Shown: positions 18,978-29,141, counted from the first letter of the stretch. The stretch is DNA of 64,000 nt from CAIMUS01 sp963708455 (GCA_963708455.1 CAVPSQ010000005.1:558001-622000), one strand, 5' to 3'. Notes: generated from the letters alone by a model not told the origin. Numbers and translations: made by a program.

Positions 18978-20198
18978 ATGATTCACACACTGCGCGCGCC
19001 ATTGACTGCCGGCACAGTTGCCGCCGTCACCGCGGCCGCCTTGATCAGCGCACCGACCCACAGCGTCGACCGGGTGCTCGCCGCGCTGGAGGTGCCGTCG
19101 AATGCTCTGGTCACACTGACCGCCTGGCAGAACCCCATCGTGGCACTGCTCGAGTCCGGTGACCAAGCCGAGAATTACGTCTTCGGCGACTACTACAACG
19201 GTGGTGATATTCCGACGCCGGGGGCGGGCGAGGCAAACTGGCCCTTCGCCGGATTCGATCAGACTGGTGGCGATCTGCTGAACTACCTTCTGTACAACGA
19301 AACTCGAGTTGGGTTATTACAGCTACGTTGGCATGTTGGAGAACTTTGCCGCCGAGGCCTACCTTCCGGCGGTTCAGCAGTGGCAGATCAATGTCGAGGG
19401 CTACCTCAGCGTCGTCTTCAGCGGACTGAACCTGGCGGCCAGGGAGCTGGCGACGGGCGTGTGGGACTTGCCGTCCGCCGCCCTCGACGCGGTCCAACTG
19501 GCGGCGGCGGGCCAGTTCGCTGAAGCCCTCACCGTGATCCGCGACGCCATCGTCGGCCCGATCGTCGCGGCCGCGCAGAGCGTGCTCGCCGCCGGGACCT
19601 ACGTACTGAACAACGTTGCGGCCAAGGCAAGCGCGGTGGTCGCCGCGCTTCCGCAGATTGTGACGACCTTCGCCGGCTCGGCAATCGGCGGCGCCTCGAT
19701 CCTGGCGCAGAAGATCGCCGCGATCGCCACCGGCGTGGTGTCCAGCCTGTCCACGCTCAACCTCCAGGGTGCCTGGAACACCGCTGTCGACGGATTACTC
19801 GGACCGTCTGGAATCCCCGGCACGTTGCTCAATCTGAACACCGGCGCAGGCGTCCAGACCGGGCCGATCCTCGACCCGGTGACCGACATCCCGACCAACT
19901 TCGTGCCCAGCTTCCGCACGGCCCTGCAGGCCGCGCAGTGGACGATCAGGGGCGCATCTGGAGACGAAGCCGGCGGCGGCGGCAAGTCCCGCAACGGCGG
20001 CGACGGGCAGCGTACCCGGGTGCGGCCAAGCCGACTCCGACCGTGCAGCTCTTCGAAGGCGACAACCTCCACGGCCGCTGCCGATTCCCGCGTCCGCGGC
20101 CGAAACTGCGGACCACCGCCGGCATCCACGGACGACGTCAAGGCCACCAAACACCAGGCCGAGCCCACCGCGGCGCCGCCAACCGGATCGGCAACTAG
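18978..20198 (+). CDS. Secreted mycobacterial protein of unknown function, frameshifted
   Basis: Starts at ATG 18978 after a purine-rich ribosome site (gaaggg). The signal peptide is MIHTLRAPLTAGTVAAVTAA with a cleavage-like ISAPTHS. The mature region reads YYNGGDIPTPGAGEANWPFA, then slips near base 19305 and resumes as ELGYYSYVGMLENFAAEAYL. It continues with helical Ala/Val-rich sequence (AKASAVVAALPQIVTTFAGS) up to DIPTNFVPSFRTALQAAQWT. The end is a low-complexity Ala/Pro/Lys tail (KPAAAASPATAATGSVPG, AAKPTPTVQLFEGDN) spread over three frames, so the stop is uncertain; TAG 20196-20198 is the best guess. I do not recognise a named family. It is probably exported and envelope-associated. Confidence 0.55.
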
Positions 20199-20210
20199 AT
20201 CTGGAAACGA

Positions 20211-21389
20211 TCCTGACCATTCAACTGCCGTTTCCGCAGCCGCATCCCGCTGCGAGCGGGAAGTGAACTGCGCGCGGTGCGCGCCGCCGGGCCCATCCAT
20301 CGGGTTCGAACCCCGTCGGTGATGCGGCCTGGCTGGTCACCGGCTACGCGGAGGTCCGAGAACTGCTTGACGATGACCGCCTCGGCCGGTCGCACCGCTC
20401 ACCGGCAGACCGCGCCGCGCAGCCGGGCCTCGGCCTTATTCGGCGGTCCGATCGGCGACTTCGACGCGGAATTCACCGGTCAGGAGCGGATGCGCGCCCT
20501 TCTGAATCCGCACTTCTCCGCCCGAGCCTGCACGCGCTGAAGCCGAAGGTGGAGGCACTCACCACAGGCCTGTTGGACCAGTTGGAACAGGACGGTCCGC
20601 CCGCGGATCTGCACGCGAAACTCGCACTGCCACTTCCGGTCCTGGTCATCTGCGAACTGCTGGGAGTGCCCTACAGCGATCGGGACACGTTCCAGGTGTG
20701 GGTGCACGCCTGCGCCTTCGAGGAGGACGCGGACCGAGTCATTAGACGGGCCTGGCGGCGCTGATCGACTACTGCGCCGGCCTGGTCGCCGACAAACGCC
20801 GTCACCCCAGCAGCGATGTGATCTCGCAGTCTATGCACCGAAGATAACCTCGCTGACGGCGAAATCGCCGTTCTCGCAATGGCTCTGTTGTTCGCCGGCT
20901 TCGAAACGTCGGTCGTCAAGATCTGGCATCTGGTCGTGCAATTGCTGAGTCGAACGATCCCAGTGGCAGTCACTGCTCGAAAATCCTTCGCTGATTCCGA
21001 AGGCGACCGAGGAGTTGATGCGGGTGACCATGAACGCCAACCCAGGAATTCCGCGCTACGCGCGGGAGAACATCCAGGTCGGCGATATCACCATCACAGA
21101 CGGCGACCTGGTGCTCCTGGACCCCGGATCAGCCAATCATGACCCGAAATTCTTCGCCCATCCCGACGTCGCCGATTTCACGCGCAGGGGAACGCCACCC
21201 ATGTCGTTCGGATATGGCAGACGGTACTGCCTGGGTGCGCCGCTGGCCCGACTCGAGTTGAAATCAGTTCTTTCCCAATTGATCCCGCGTTTTCCAGATA
21301 TGCAACTGATGGTCGATGCCGCCGAGTTGGGCGTCGACGTCGATTCGCTGGGATCCGGCCTTCGTCCGCTGCCCGTCACCTGGGAGTAG
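20211..21389 (+). pseudogene. Cytochrome P450, broken by at least six frameshifts
   Basis: All P450 hallmarks are present but scattered over three frames. The N-terminus has LPFPQPHP and GDAAWLVTGYAEVRELLDDD. Helix C/D regions read DFDAEFTGQERMRALLNPHF and LALPLPVLVICELLGVPYSD. The I-helix is MALLFAGFETSV (the A-G-x-E-T oxygen-activation motif). The K-helix ExxR lies in ATEELMRV. The heme Cys is in FGYGRRYCLGAPLARLE near base 21228. The 5' end is uncertain; no clear start codon is seen before about 20211. Its reading frame overlaps the fadD4 stop by 14 bases on the other strand. It is either a decayed gene or the most error-rich part of this sequence. The intact motifs favour error. The substrate is unknown. 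Confidence 0.65.
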
Positions 21390-22913
21390 GTGACCCGTAT
21401 TTGTCGATCAGACTCTGCTTATAGAGCTTGCCGGTATCGGTGCGCGGGAGTTGCTCCTCGAAGGAGATCGACCGCGGGCACTTGAAGTGCGCCAGCCGTT
21501 CCCGCAACCAGGTCAGCAGTTCGTCGGCGAACTCATCGCCGGCATCGGCGTGGTCGACAAGTTGGACCGCACCCTTGACCGACTGGCCCATATCGTCGTC
21601 GGGAATGCCGAACACCGCCGCGTCCATCACCTTTGGATGCGTGACCAACAGGCTCTCGGCCTCCTGCGGGTAGATGTTGACTCCGCCCGAGATGATCATG
21701 TGGTGGCGGCGGTCGGTCAGGTAGAGGAAGCCCTCGTCATCGAGGTAGCCGATATCACCGACGGTCGTCCAGCCCCGCTTGTCGCGGGAGGCGGCGGTCT
21801 TCTCGGTGTCGTTGAGGTACTCGAAGGTGTTGCCGCCCTCGAAATAGATCTCCCCGGGCTCACCGGCGGGGAGTTCATTGCCGTCCTCGTCGAGGATGTG
21901 CACGGCTCCGCCCATCGGCCTGCCGACCGACCCGGGATGCGCCAGCCACTCCTCGGCACTGATCAGGGTTGAGCCGTGCGCCTCCGAGGAGGCGTAGTAC
22001 TCGTCGACGATCGGCCCCCACCAGTCGATCATCTGCTGCTTGATCTGCACCGGACACGGTGCGGCCGCGTGCATGACGCGTTCCAGACTGGAGACGTCAT
22101 AGGAATTGCGCACCGCCTCGGGAAGTTTCAGCATCCGGGTGAACATCACCGGAACGAACTGGCCGTGGGTGACCCGGTGTCGGGCGATCGCATCGAGGGT
22201 TCCCTCGGCATCGAATTTCTCCATCACCACCACCGGGATTCCGGCTGCCTGCATCGTCAACGACCAGACCGACGGCGCGGTGTGGTAGAGCGGAGCCGGG
22301 CTGAGATAAACCCCGTCGGGCTTCGCCCAGAAACTGACCAGTGCGGTCATCAACCCGGGTGCCTCCGCCGGCGGCAGATGCGGCAGCGCACGTTTGATGC
22401 CCTTGGGTCGCCCGGTGGTACCCGAGGAGTACTGCAGCAGATCGCCCTCAATCTCATCATCGATGGGCGTATCCGGTTGATCGGCAACACATTCCGGGTA
22501 GCTCTGCCAGCCATCCAGATCGCCGTCCACAATCGAGAAGAAGTTCCGGTAGACCATTGGGCAGGTGCTCGCCGAGGTTCTCCAGGACAGGTCGCAGTGC
22601 TCGCCGAACCGATGATGGCCTTCGCCGCGCTGTTGTCGATGATGTAGGCGGCCTCGGCGGCGGTGAGATGGGTGTTGATCGGCACGTAGTACAGACCTGC
22701 GCGGCGGGCCGCCCACATCGCCATGTGGAAGTGCTCATTGTTCTCCATCAGGATCGCAACGGGATCGCCCTCACGGAGACCGGCCTGACGGAACAGGTGC
22801 GCCAACCGATTCGCCCGTGCCTCGAGCTCACCGAAAGTGACGGTGACTCCGGAGGGATACATGATGACAGCGGGTTTGTCGGGGCTGGCCTGCGCATGCT
22901 CGCGGATCTGCAT
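21376..22913 (-). CDS. fadD4: Fatty acyl-CoA/acyl-AMP synthetase, frameshifted
   Basis: A member of the AMP-forming acyl-CoA synthetase family, about 512 residues, matching fadD4 (Rv0214) by position. It starts MQIREHAQASPDKPAVIMYP at ATG 22913. The P-loop-like AMP motif is LLQYSSGTTGRPKGIKRAL, the A5-type motif is DEYYASSEAHGSTLI, and GWTTVGDIGYLDDEGFLYL gives the TGD motif. The catalytic Lys is in RTDTGKLYKQ near the C-terminus. Two frame changes near 22610 and 22560 displace only about 20 residues (LRPVLENLGEHLPNGL reads in the third frame). It activates a fatty acid with ATP and CoA. It is convergent with the P450. Confidence 0.8.
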
Positions 22914-22947
22914 GTAGGCGACTCTACGACAGGCGGTATCGACGATT

Positions 22948-23650
22948 TCAGATGATGCTGACGGTGCCGTCCTGCAGGCTGTAGTACCCGACCACAAGTT
23001 TGACCGCGCCCGAATCGAGGGACGCCGTGAGCTCCGAGGTTGTCCTGATCTGGTCGGCCGATTGGATGGCATTGGCCCGGACCGCGTTATCGAGCAGGTC
23101 CCCCGGCCTACCCTTGGCCGCCTCGACGGCCGGCGCGATGGCGGCAACCAACTCGCCCACCGCCCCCGCGGGTGTGGTGAACGGCGGCTGCAGGGTTTTG
23201 AGGGTGGCTGCCACCGCTCCGCAGTTCTGGTGGCCCAGCACCATGATCAGTGGGGTGCCGAATTCCTCGACCGCGTACGCGATGCTGCCCCGCACCGCCT
23301 GGTCGACGATATTGCCCGCCAGACGCACCACGAAGAGGTCTCCGAGGCCCTGGTCAAAAATCTCCTCCGGGGGAACCCGGGAGTCGGAGCAGCTCAGCAC
23401 GACTGCGAATGGCTTCTGTGCGGTCGACAACTCGCGTCGCACCTGAATCGACTGGTCGGGGTAGGTCCTCTTCGCCGTGACGAACCGGCGGTTACCGTCG
23501 AGCAATTCCGCCAATGCCTGGTCGGCCCCGCTGATCACCGGGTGCGTTACCTCGGTGGGCGCGGCTGCCTTGTTCGGAAGTCCGCAACCCGCAGCAATCG
23601 CGGCCGTGGTCATACCGGCCGGCGGCGAACCAGGCCCGCCGCGACAGCAC
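22948..23650 (-). CDS. Tat-exported beta-carbonic anhydrase, N-terminal frameshift
   Basis: A beta-class carbonic anhydrase interconverting CO2 and bicarbonate. The zinc site is visible: Cys and the Asp/Arg pair in VVLSCSDSRVPPEEIF, then His and Cys in VLGHQNCGAV. From GTG 23650 the N-terminus is VLSRRAWFAAG, a twin-arginine motif. After a one-base slip (ggccggt for ggcggt) it continues MTTAAIAAGCGLPNKAA, which contains a lipobox-like AAGC. This predicts an exported, possibly lipid-anchored enzyme. The intact frame alone starts at 23613 and would miss the twin arginines. It lies 11 bases after pckA on the same strand, so the two are probably one operon. Confidence 0.8.
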
Positions 23651-23661
23651 CCGACTGCCTT

Positions 23662-25489
23662 CTAAGCCCGGTCTGCGTCGGCCAACCGCTGTTTCAGCGA
23701 CTCGAACTCATCCCGGATACCGGTGGGCAGCTTCTCGCCGATGAACTCGAACCACTCCTCGATCTGCGGAAGTTCCGCGCGCCACTCGTGTGCGTCAACG
23801 CGCAGTGCCTCGGCGACGTCGGCCTCGTCGACGTCCAGGCCGCTGAGATCCATCTCGTCGACGGCGGGCACGAAACCGATCGGGGTCGACACTCCGTCGG
23901 CCTTGCCCTCGACGCGTTCGACGATCCACTTGAGCACCCGGCTGTTCTCACCGAAGCCGGGCCACAGGAAGCGGCCGTCGCCGCCGCGGCGGAACCAGTT
24001 GACGAAGAAGATCTTCGGCAGTTTCGAGGAATCGGAGTTCTTCCCGAGATCGATCCAGTGCTGGCAGTAGTCGCCGACGTTGTAGCCGAGGAACGGCAGC
24101 ATGGCCATCGGGTCGCGGCGGATGGTGCCGACCGTGCCCTCGGCGGCGGCGGTCTGCTCGCTGCCCAGCGTGGCACCGATGAAGACTCCGTGCTGCCAGT
24201 CGCGGGCCTCGGTCACCAAGGGCACCGTGGTCTTGCGTCGGCCGCCGAACAGGATCGCCGAGATCGGCACGCCCTGGGGGTCGTCCCATTCCGGTGCCAG
24301 CGTGGGGCACTGCGACATCGGGGTGCAGTACCGCGAATTCGGATGTGCCGCAGGCGGATCCGGACTCCGGAGTCCAGTCGCCGCCCTTCCAGTCCACGAG
24401 GTGCTGCGGGTCGCCCTCCAGGCCCTCCCACCACACGCCGCCGTCATCGGTCAGCGCGACGTTGGTGAAGACGGTGTTGCCGCCGGCGATGGTCTTCATC
24501 GCGTTCGGGTTGGAACTCCAGTTGGTTCCCGGCGCCACCCCGAAGAAGCCGAACTCCGGGTTGACCGCATACAGCCGGCCGTCCTTGCCGAATCGCATCC
24601 AGGCGATGTCATCGCCAAGGGTTTCGGCACGCCAACCGGGGATGGTCGGCTGGATCATCGCGAGATTGGTCTTGCCGCAGGCCGACGGGAACGCCGCAAC
24701 GACGTAGTAGGCCTTGTTTTCCGGCGAGATGAGCTTGAGGATCAGCATGTGCTCGGCGAGCCAGCCCTCGTCGTGGGCCATGGCCGACGCTATCCGCAGC
24801 GAGTAGCACTTCTTGCCCAGCAGCGCGTTGCCGCCGTAACCGGACCCGTAGCTCCAGATCTCCCGGGTCTCCGGGAAGTGCGAGATGTACTTGGTCTCGC
24901 TGCACGGCCACGGCACGTCGGTCTCGCCGGGCTCCAGTGGCGCGCCGATCGAGTGCAGCGCCTTGACGAAGAATCCGTCGTCGCCGAGTTTGGCCAGCGC
25001 GGCCTTACCCATCCGGGTCATGGTGCGCATCGACACCACGACGTACTCCGAATCGGTGATCTCCACTCCGAGTTTGGGGTCCTCTGCACCGAGTGGGCCC
25101 ATGCAGAACGGCACGACGTACATGGTGCGTCCGCGCATACAACCCCGATACAACTCGGTCATGGTGGTGCGCATCTCGTCGGGAGCCATCCAGTTATTGG
25201 TCGGGCCGGCGTCGATCTCGCGCTGCGAGCAGATGAACGTACGCGATTCAACCCGGGCGACATCCGACGGAGCCGATCGGGCGAGATAGGAGGTGGGGTC
25301 CTCGGCGAGAGCAGTAAAGGTGCCGGCCGCCACCAGTTGGTCGCAGAGCCGCTGATACTCCTCCACAGACCCGTCGGCGAAGACGACGCGATCCGGTTGG
25401 GTGAGCTCGGCGACCTCTCGGACCCAGGCAAGCAGGACGGCGTGCTTGGTCGGTGCGCTGTCCAGACCGGGGATGGTCGCAGAGGTCAT
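23662..25489 (-). CDS. pckA: GTP-dependent phosphoenolpyruvate carboxykinase, one frameshift
   Basis: Converts oxaloacetate and GTP to phosphoenolpyruvate, GDP and CO2, the gateway of gluconeogenesis during growth on fatty acids. About 608 residues from MTSATIPGLDSAPTKHA (ATG 25489). The hyper-reactive Cys and P-loop are in FPSACGKTNLAMIQP. The metal- and substrate-binding parts are YGSGYGGNALLGKKCYSLRI and ISAILFGGRRKTTVPLV. One extra C near base 24352 (tccgcctg for tcgcctg) breaks the frame between WTPESGS and AAHPNSRYCTPMSQCP; the total is 609 codons plus one base. It is followed by the carbonic anhydrase and preceded by a strong hairpin (25517-25548). Confidence 0.9.
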
Positions 25490-25516
25490 CGGTATCTCCC
25501 GCTTGAGTTCCGTGCA

Positions 25517-25548
25517 GATTAACGCGGGCGCGGTGCCCGTCGTTAATC
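25517..25548. promoter_or_regulatory. Long inverted repeat/hairpin upstream of pckA
   Basis: GATTAACG (25517-25524) pairs with CGTTAATC (25541-25548). Inside, CGGGC (25525-25529) pairs with GCCCG (25535-25539), leaving a 5-base loop and one unpaired T. The 13-pair stem lies 28 bases before the pckA start and 6 bases after the preceding gene's stop. No T-run follows on the pckA strand, so it fits a regulatory operator or leader hairpin better than a canonical terminator, although mycobacterial terminators can lack the T-run. Confidence 0.55.
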
Positions 25549-25553
25549 GCCAA

Positions 25554-26642
25554 TTATGTCCGATCGCTCCAGGCGGGATTCGGAAACCGGCGCACGGCTG
25601 CCGTCTCACCGGCGGCAGCCGCGGCAGCCAGGGCGAATTCGGCCGCCGACAGCCGCGTCGCCAGGTCATCCTCCATCGCGGCGCGAAGGCCCGCGGTGAC
25701 CTCGATCACCCACCGGTCGAGTGCGGCGCGCTGCGCCATTACACCGCGGGTTCGAATGACCCACACGGTCAGCACAACACCGGCCACCAGAGCACCAACG
25801 GTCACAGCCGGGGTCCAGTCGGGAGCGATATCGGCGAGCACCCGACTCACGGTCAGCGCAATACCCAACCCGAAACCTGCGCTGAGCGAAACGGTCAACC
25901 GATTCTCCGGTCGCGGACGGCACCACCGCGGCAGATACGAGTCCAGCGGCGGGCACGGCGGCACCGATAGCTCGAGTCCACCGGTCAGATGAGTAAGCCG
26001 GCCGGTCAGCCTGGCCTCAAGTTCGGCGGCCACATCCATAACCCGGCGGCGCACCCCGGAACAGAATTCGTCGACCTCGCGCCGGTTCACCTCAGCGGCC
26101 TCGTCACGCAGGTCGGTACGAAGCGCCAAACACACCGTGCGCACCTGAGCGGAGATCTGGACCCGCGTTTGTTGCATCTGAGGGCGTAATGTCCTGGTGC
26201 GCAACGGTTTTCGCGGTGATCGTGCCGGCCGGGACAACAGTGCTCGAAGCTGTTCGACCAGCCGATCGACTATTACCGGCCCGATATGCGGGTCGGCGGC
26301 CACCGGAACCCAGGCCAGTCGCGCATAGCGGGCCGCATGGCGCGCCAACAGCGCCCGGTCGGCATCGAGCACCTGCGGCCAGGTGCGGTGAACATCGATC
26401 TTGGACACCGCTGCTACGACGGCATCGGTGTTCGCCGCAGCGACATCGAGAACACCGGCATCGGATTCGGTCAGCGGCGCCGCCGCCGAGACGACGAAGA
26501 CCACTGCGGCCGGCTGTTCGCCGGGTCCGAGGCGTTCGACGACGCGGTGCCTTTTCAGCCGGTCGGCCAAGGCTCCGGCCACACTGGTGACACCGGACAG
26601 CGCCGCACCGGTCACCAGGACGATGGGGCGGCCGTCGATCAT
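25554..26642 (-). CDS. Degenerate P-loop GTPase-like membrane protein (Rv0210 type)
   Basis: A 362-residue protein with a nucleotide-binding-like N-terminus: VLVTGAALSGVTSVAGALAD resembles a Walker A loop but lacks the Lys, and AVVAAVSKIDVHRTW has a G4-like SKID. A helical middle with many Arg follows (QMQQTRVQISAQVRTVC). Two hydrophobic helices near residues 250-300 form a hairpin, and an Ala-rich amphipathic end follows. This layout recalls bacterial dynamin-like proteins, which is only an inference. Its start overlaps the stop of the upstream gene by 4 bases. The M. tuberculosis counterpart is longer (about 490 residues as I recall). Confidence 0.65.
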   Translation of the reverse strand: MIDGRPIVLVTGAALSGVTSVAGALADRLKRHRVVERLGPGEQPAAVVFVVSAAAPLTESDAGVLDVAAANTDAVVAAVSKIDVHRTWPQVLDADRALLARHAARYARLAWVPVAADPHIGPVIVDRLVEQLRALLSRPARSPRKPLRTRTLRPQMQQTRVQISAQVRTVCLALRTDLRDEAAEVNRREVDEFCSGVRRRVMDVAAELEARLTGRLTHLTGGLELSVPPCPPLDSYLPRWCRPRPENRLTVSLSAGFGLGIALTVSRVLADIAPDWTPAVTVGALVAGVVLTVWVIRTRGVMAQRAALDRWVIEVTAGLRAAMEDDLATRLSAAEFALAAAAAAGETAAVRRFPNPAWSDRT

Positions 26643-27614
26643 CGAACCGGCTCGGGAATCCCGCCCGCCTCAGACCACAGCCGCAACGCCCCGCGAGCGA
26701 TATCGGTGGCGCAGCCGCGCTGCAGGGCCGAGACCGGACCCCGCGCGTAGCGCTGCCAGTGAATCGCCCGGCTCAGCAGATCGGCGGGCCCACCGGAGGC
26801 GGCGGGCCCAGAATCCGCCATCGCATCCGTCGCGGCGTGCATCCGCGCCAGGACAACGGCGTCGCCGGCAAGGAACTCGGCCACCGGAATGCCACGGCGA
26901 CCGACAGCACGGCCGGCCAGGCCTGCCAGCGCGGTGATCAGGCGTCGGTATCGGATCGGCGCCCCGACCCGGCCGATGGCATCGAGTACCGCGGGCAACC
27001 CGCTGACCTCGCGGAGTCGGGCTGCCAGTTCCGCGTGATCGGCGCCGCCGCACACCGCCTCGGCGGCGATGGCGATACCGAAAAAGTCCAGTTCAGCCAG
27101 CATGCCGCCGGCGGATCGGTGGACTCAGCCGGGCGGGTTCGACCAGTACCGTGCGCAGCGCCTCGACCAGCGGCGGGTCGAGGACCGCCGGGTCGCAGGC
27201 GGCGACTGCGAGCAACCCCGCCAGCGGCAGGATCGGCACACCCGTGTCACGCTCCAGGCCGCGACAGCGTTCGGCGGCCCCCGCCATGGGTCCGGCGCCC
27301 CGAAAGCCGCTGAGATCGGCCTTGTTCAGCACCGCCACCGCGGGCCGGGGGGCGGCGGCGAGTGCGTCAATATCCTCCCTGGTCAGTGTTTCAACACCGA
27401 GATAGACGTCGATATCGGCCGGCTTCCCCGGCTCGGCCACCACGGCTCCCGCACCGCGCAACGCCCGGCGCACCGTGTCCCGGCCCGACCCGAGCCGACC
27501 GGCCACCCCCACCCGCATCGGGGCGCTCAGGTCGGCGGTCAGCCGCTCGAGGGTCGGGTCGTCGAGGGCCTCGGCACCGGCTCTCAGCAGGGCGGCAAAC
27601 GGGTGGTCGGCCAT
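26639..27614 (-). CDS. Degenerate GTPase-like protein (Rv0209 type), probable frameshift
   Basis: The N-terminal half, from ATG 27614, has VGVAGRLGSGRDTVRRALRG, a Walker A-like loop with Arg in place of Lys, and AVAVLNKADLSGF, a proper NKxD-type G4 motif. It stops at 27093 after PPIRRRHAG. A second frame opens at ATG 27103 (MLAELDFFGIAIAAEAV) and runs to 26639. They overlap by 11 bases; joined they give about 325 residues, near the roughly 360 I recall for Rv0209. A one-base slip at 27100 is more likely than two genes. It sits between divergent trmB and the Rv0210-type partner and is probably co-expressed with the latter. Function unknown. Confidence 0.65.
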
Positions 27615-27711
27615 CGCGTCATGGTGGCAGCCGCGACGGTGCGGCGCGAGTCACGCGAAATGACAACTGTTGGGTATCAATCTCTCCTCGGGTAGTGGTC
27701 CGTCGCAGTTC

Positions 27712-28455
27712 ATGGGCCACCATGGACCAATGCATGCGCAGCGCCAGGGTGGCTCGACCACGCCCGAGACCCCGGCGCATCCCTATCGCCGGGTGACGAG
27801 TTTCCGGTCGCGGCGCGCGGCTATCACCGAGGCACAGCAGGAGGTCTGGGAACGGCTGTGGCCCGAGCTGGGCATGCTGGCCCAGCCACCCGCGGAGCTT
27901 GATACCGCGGGCTGGTTCGGCCGCAGTGCACCGCTGGTTCTCGAGATCGGTTGCGGAACCGGCACATCGACACTGGCCATGGCGCAGGCCGAGCCGGATA
28001 TCGACGTGATCGCGGTCGAGGTCTACCGCCGCGGGCTGGCGCAACTGCTCAGCGCGATCGACCGGGAGGGCGTGGCCAATATCCGATTGATCCGGGGCGA
28101 CGGTGTCGACGTGCTCGAGCATTGTGTCGGTCCGGGCACGCTGACCGGGGTGCGGATCTTCTTCCCCGACCCCTGGCCGAAGTCGCGGCACCACAAACGG
28201 CGGTTGCTGCAACCGCAGACCGTCGCGCTGATCGCCGATCGGCTCCGACCGGGCGGTGTCCTGCACGCCGCAACCGACCACTACGGGTACGCGGAGCAGA
28301 TCGCCGAGGTCGGCGATGCCGAACCGCTGCTGCGCCGGGCGGATGCGGGCGAGGCACTTGCGATCTCCGTCGATCGACCGACCACCAAGTACGAGACCAA
28401 GGCCCGGCACGCGGGCAGCGCAGTGACCGAATTTCTGTGGGTGAGGCAACCATGA
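27712..28455 (+). CDS. trmB: tRNA (guanine-N7-)-methyltransferase
   Basis: Methylates N7 of G46 in tRNA variable loops using SAM. The intact protein has motif I LVLEIGCGTGTSTLAMAQ, the acidic strand-2 end IDVIAVEVYR, IRLIRGDGVDVL, and the TrmB signature IFFPDPWPKSRHHKRRL. RPTTKYETKA near the end is also typical. The start MGHHGPMHAQ (ATG 27712) was preferred to an upstream TTG at 27670 because it resembles the M. tuberculosis N-terminus and leaves 247 residues. Its stop overlaps the NYN gene (ATGA). Confidence 0.92.
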   Translation: MGHHGPMHAQRQGGSTTPETPAHPYRRVTSFRSRRAAITEAQQEVWERLWPELGMLAQPPAELDTAGWFGRSAPLVLEIGCGTGTSTLAMAQAEPDIDVIAVEVYRRGLAQLLSAIDREGVANIRLIRGDGVDVLEHCVGPGTLTGVRIFFPDPWPKSRHHKRRLLQPQTVALIADRLRPGGVLHAATDHYGYAEQIAEVGDAEPLLRRADAGEALAISVDRPTTKYETKARHAGSAVTEFLWVRQP

Positions 28456-29129
28456 CCGTGATCGACGAAGCCACCGAAGCCGCTCCGGAGCTGGCGACGG
28501 AACCTGCGGTGCGGCGGGTGCTGCTGGTCTGGGATGCGCCCAATCTCGATATGGGCCTGGGCTCGATCCTGGGTGGCCGGCCCACCGCCGCCCACCGGCC
28601 GCGCTTTGATGCCCTCGGCCGCTGGCTGTTGTCCCGCACCGCTGAGCTGGCTTCCCGGTATCCGGAGGTGGCGCTGGAACCTGAGGCGACGGTGTTCACC
28701 AATATCGCCGCGGGCAGTGCTGATGTGGTTCGGCCCTGGGTGGAGGCGTTGCGCAATGTGGGATTCGCCGTCTTCGCCAAACCGAAGGTCGATGAGGACA
28801 GCGATGTGGACAGCGACATGCTGGCCCATATCGCCCTGCGGCACCGGGAGGGACTGGCAAACCTGCTGGTGGCGTCGGCTGACGGTCAGGCCTTCCGGAC
28901 CCCGCTGGAGGACATCGCGCGGTCCGGCACCGGGGTGGGCGTGCTCGGATTTCGCGAACATGCAAGCTGGGCGTTAGCGTCGGATACCTTGGATTTTGTC
29001 GACCTGGAGGACATTCCCGGTGTTTTCCGTGAGCCTCTACCGCGAATCGGCTTGGATTCGCTACCAGAGCAGGGCGCGTGGCTTCAGCCGTTCCGGCCGC
29101 TGTCCTCGCTGCTGACATCGCGGCTTTAG
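28452..29129 (+). CDS. NYN/PIN-like domain protein (Rv0207c type)
   Basis: A 225-residue cytoplasmic protein. VLLVWDAPNLDMGLGSILGG is the NYN-type N-terminal strand with its conserved Asp/Asn. VDEDSDVDSDMLAHIALRHR and LLVASADGQAF carry further acidic residues suited to a metal-dependent nuclease site. NYN proteins are usually RNA nucleases, but activity here is inferred. It is translationally coupled to trmB and lies 12 bases before mmpL3, so a trmB-NYN-mmpL3 transcript is likely. Confidence 0.8.
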   Translation: MTVIDEATEAAPELATEPAVRRVLLVWDAPNLDMGLGSILGGRPTAAHRPRFDALGRWLLSRTAELASRYPEVALEPEATVFTNIAAGSADVVRPWVEALRNVGFAVFAKPKVDEDSDVDSDMLAHIALRHREGLANLLVASADGQAFRTPLEDIARSGTGVGVLGFREHASWALASDTLDFVDLEDIPGVFREPLPRIGLDSLPEQGAWLQPFRPLSSLLTSRL

Positions 29130-29141
29130 TTAGGAGATCGA

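Noticed and set aside
20302..20314. gggttcgaacccc looks like a tRNA T-arm
   Set aside because: It lies inside the P450 coding region (GPIHRVRTP) and no acceptor stem, anticodon arm or CCA context surrounds it.
26639..27614. Two separate overlapping small genes
   Set aside because: The 11-base overlap, the joined length close to Rv0209 and the general frameshift pattern favour one broken gene, although two genes cannot be fully excluded.
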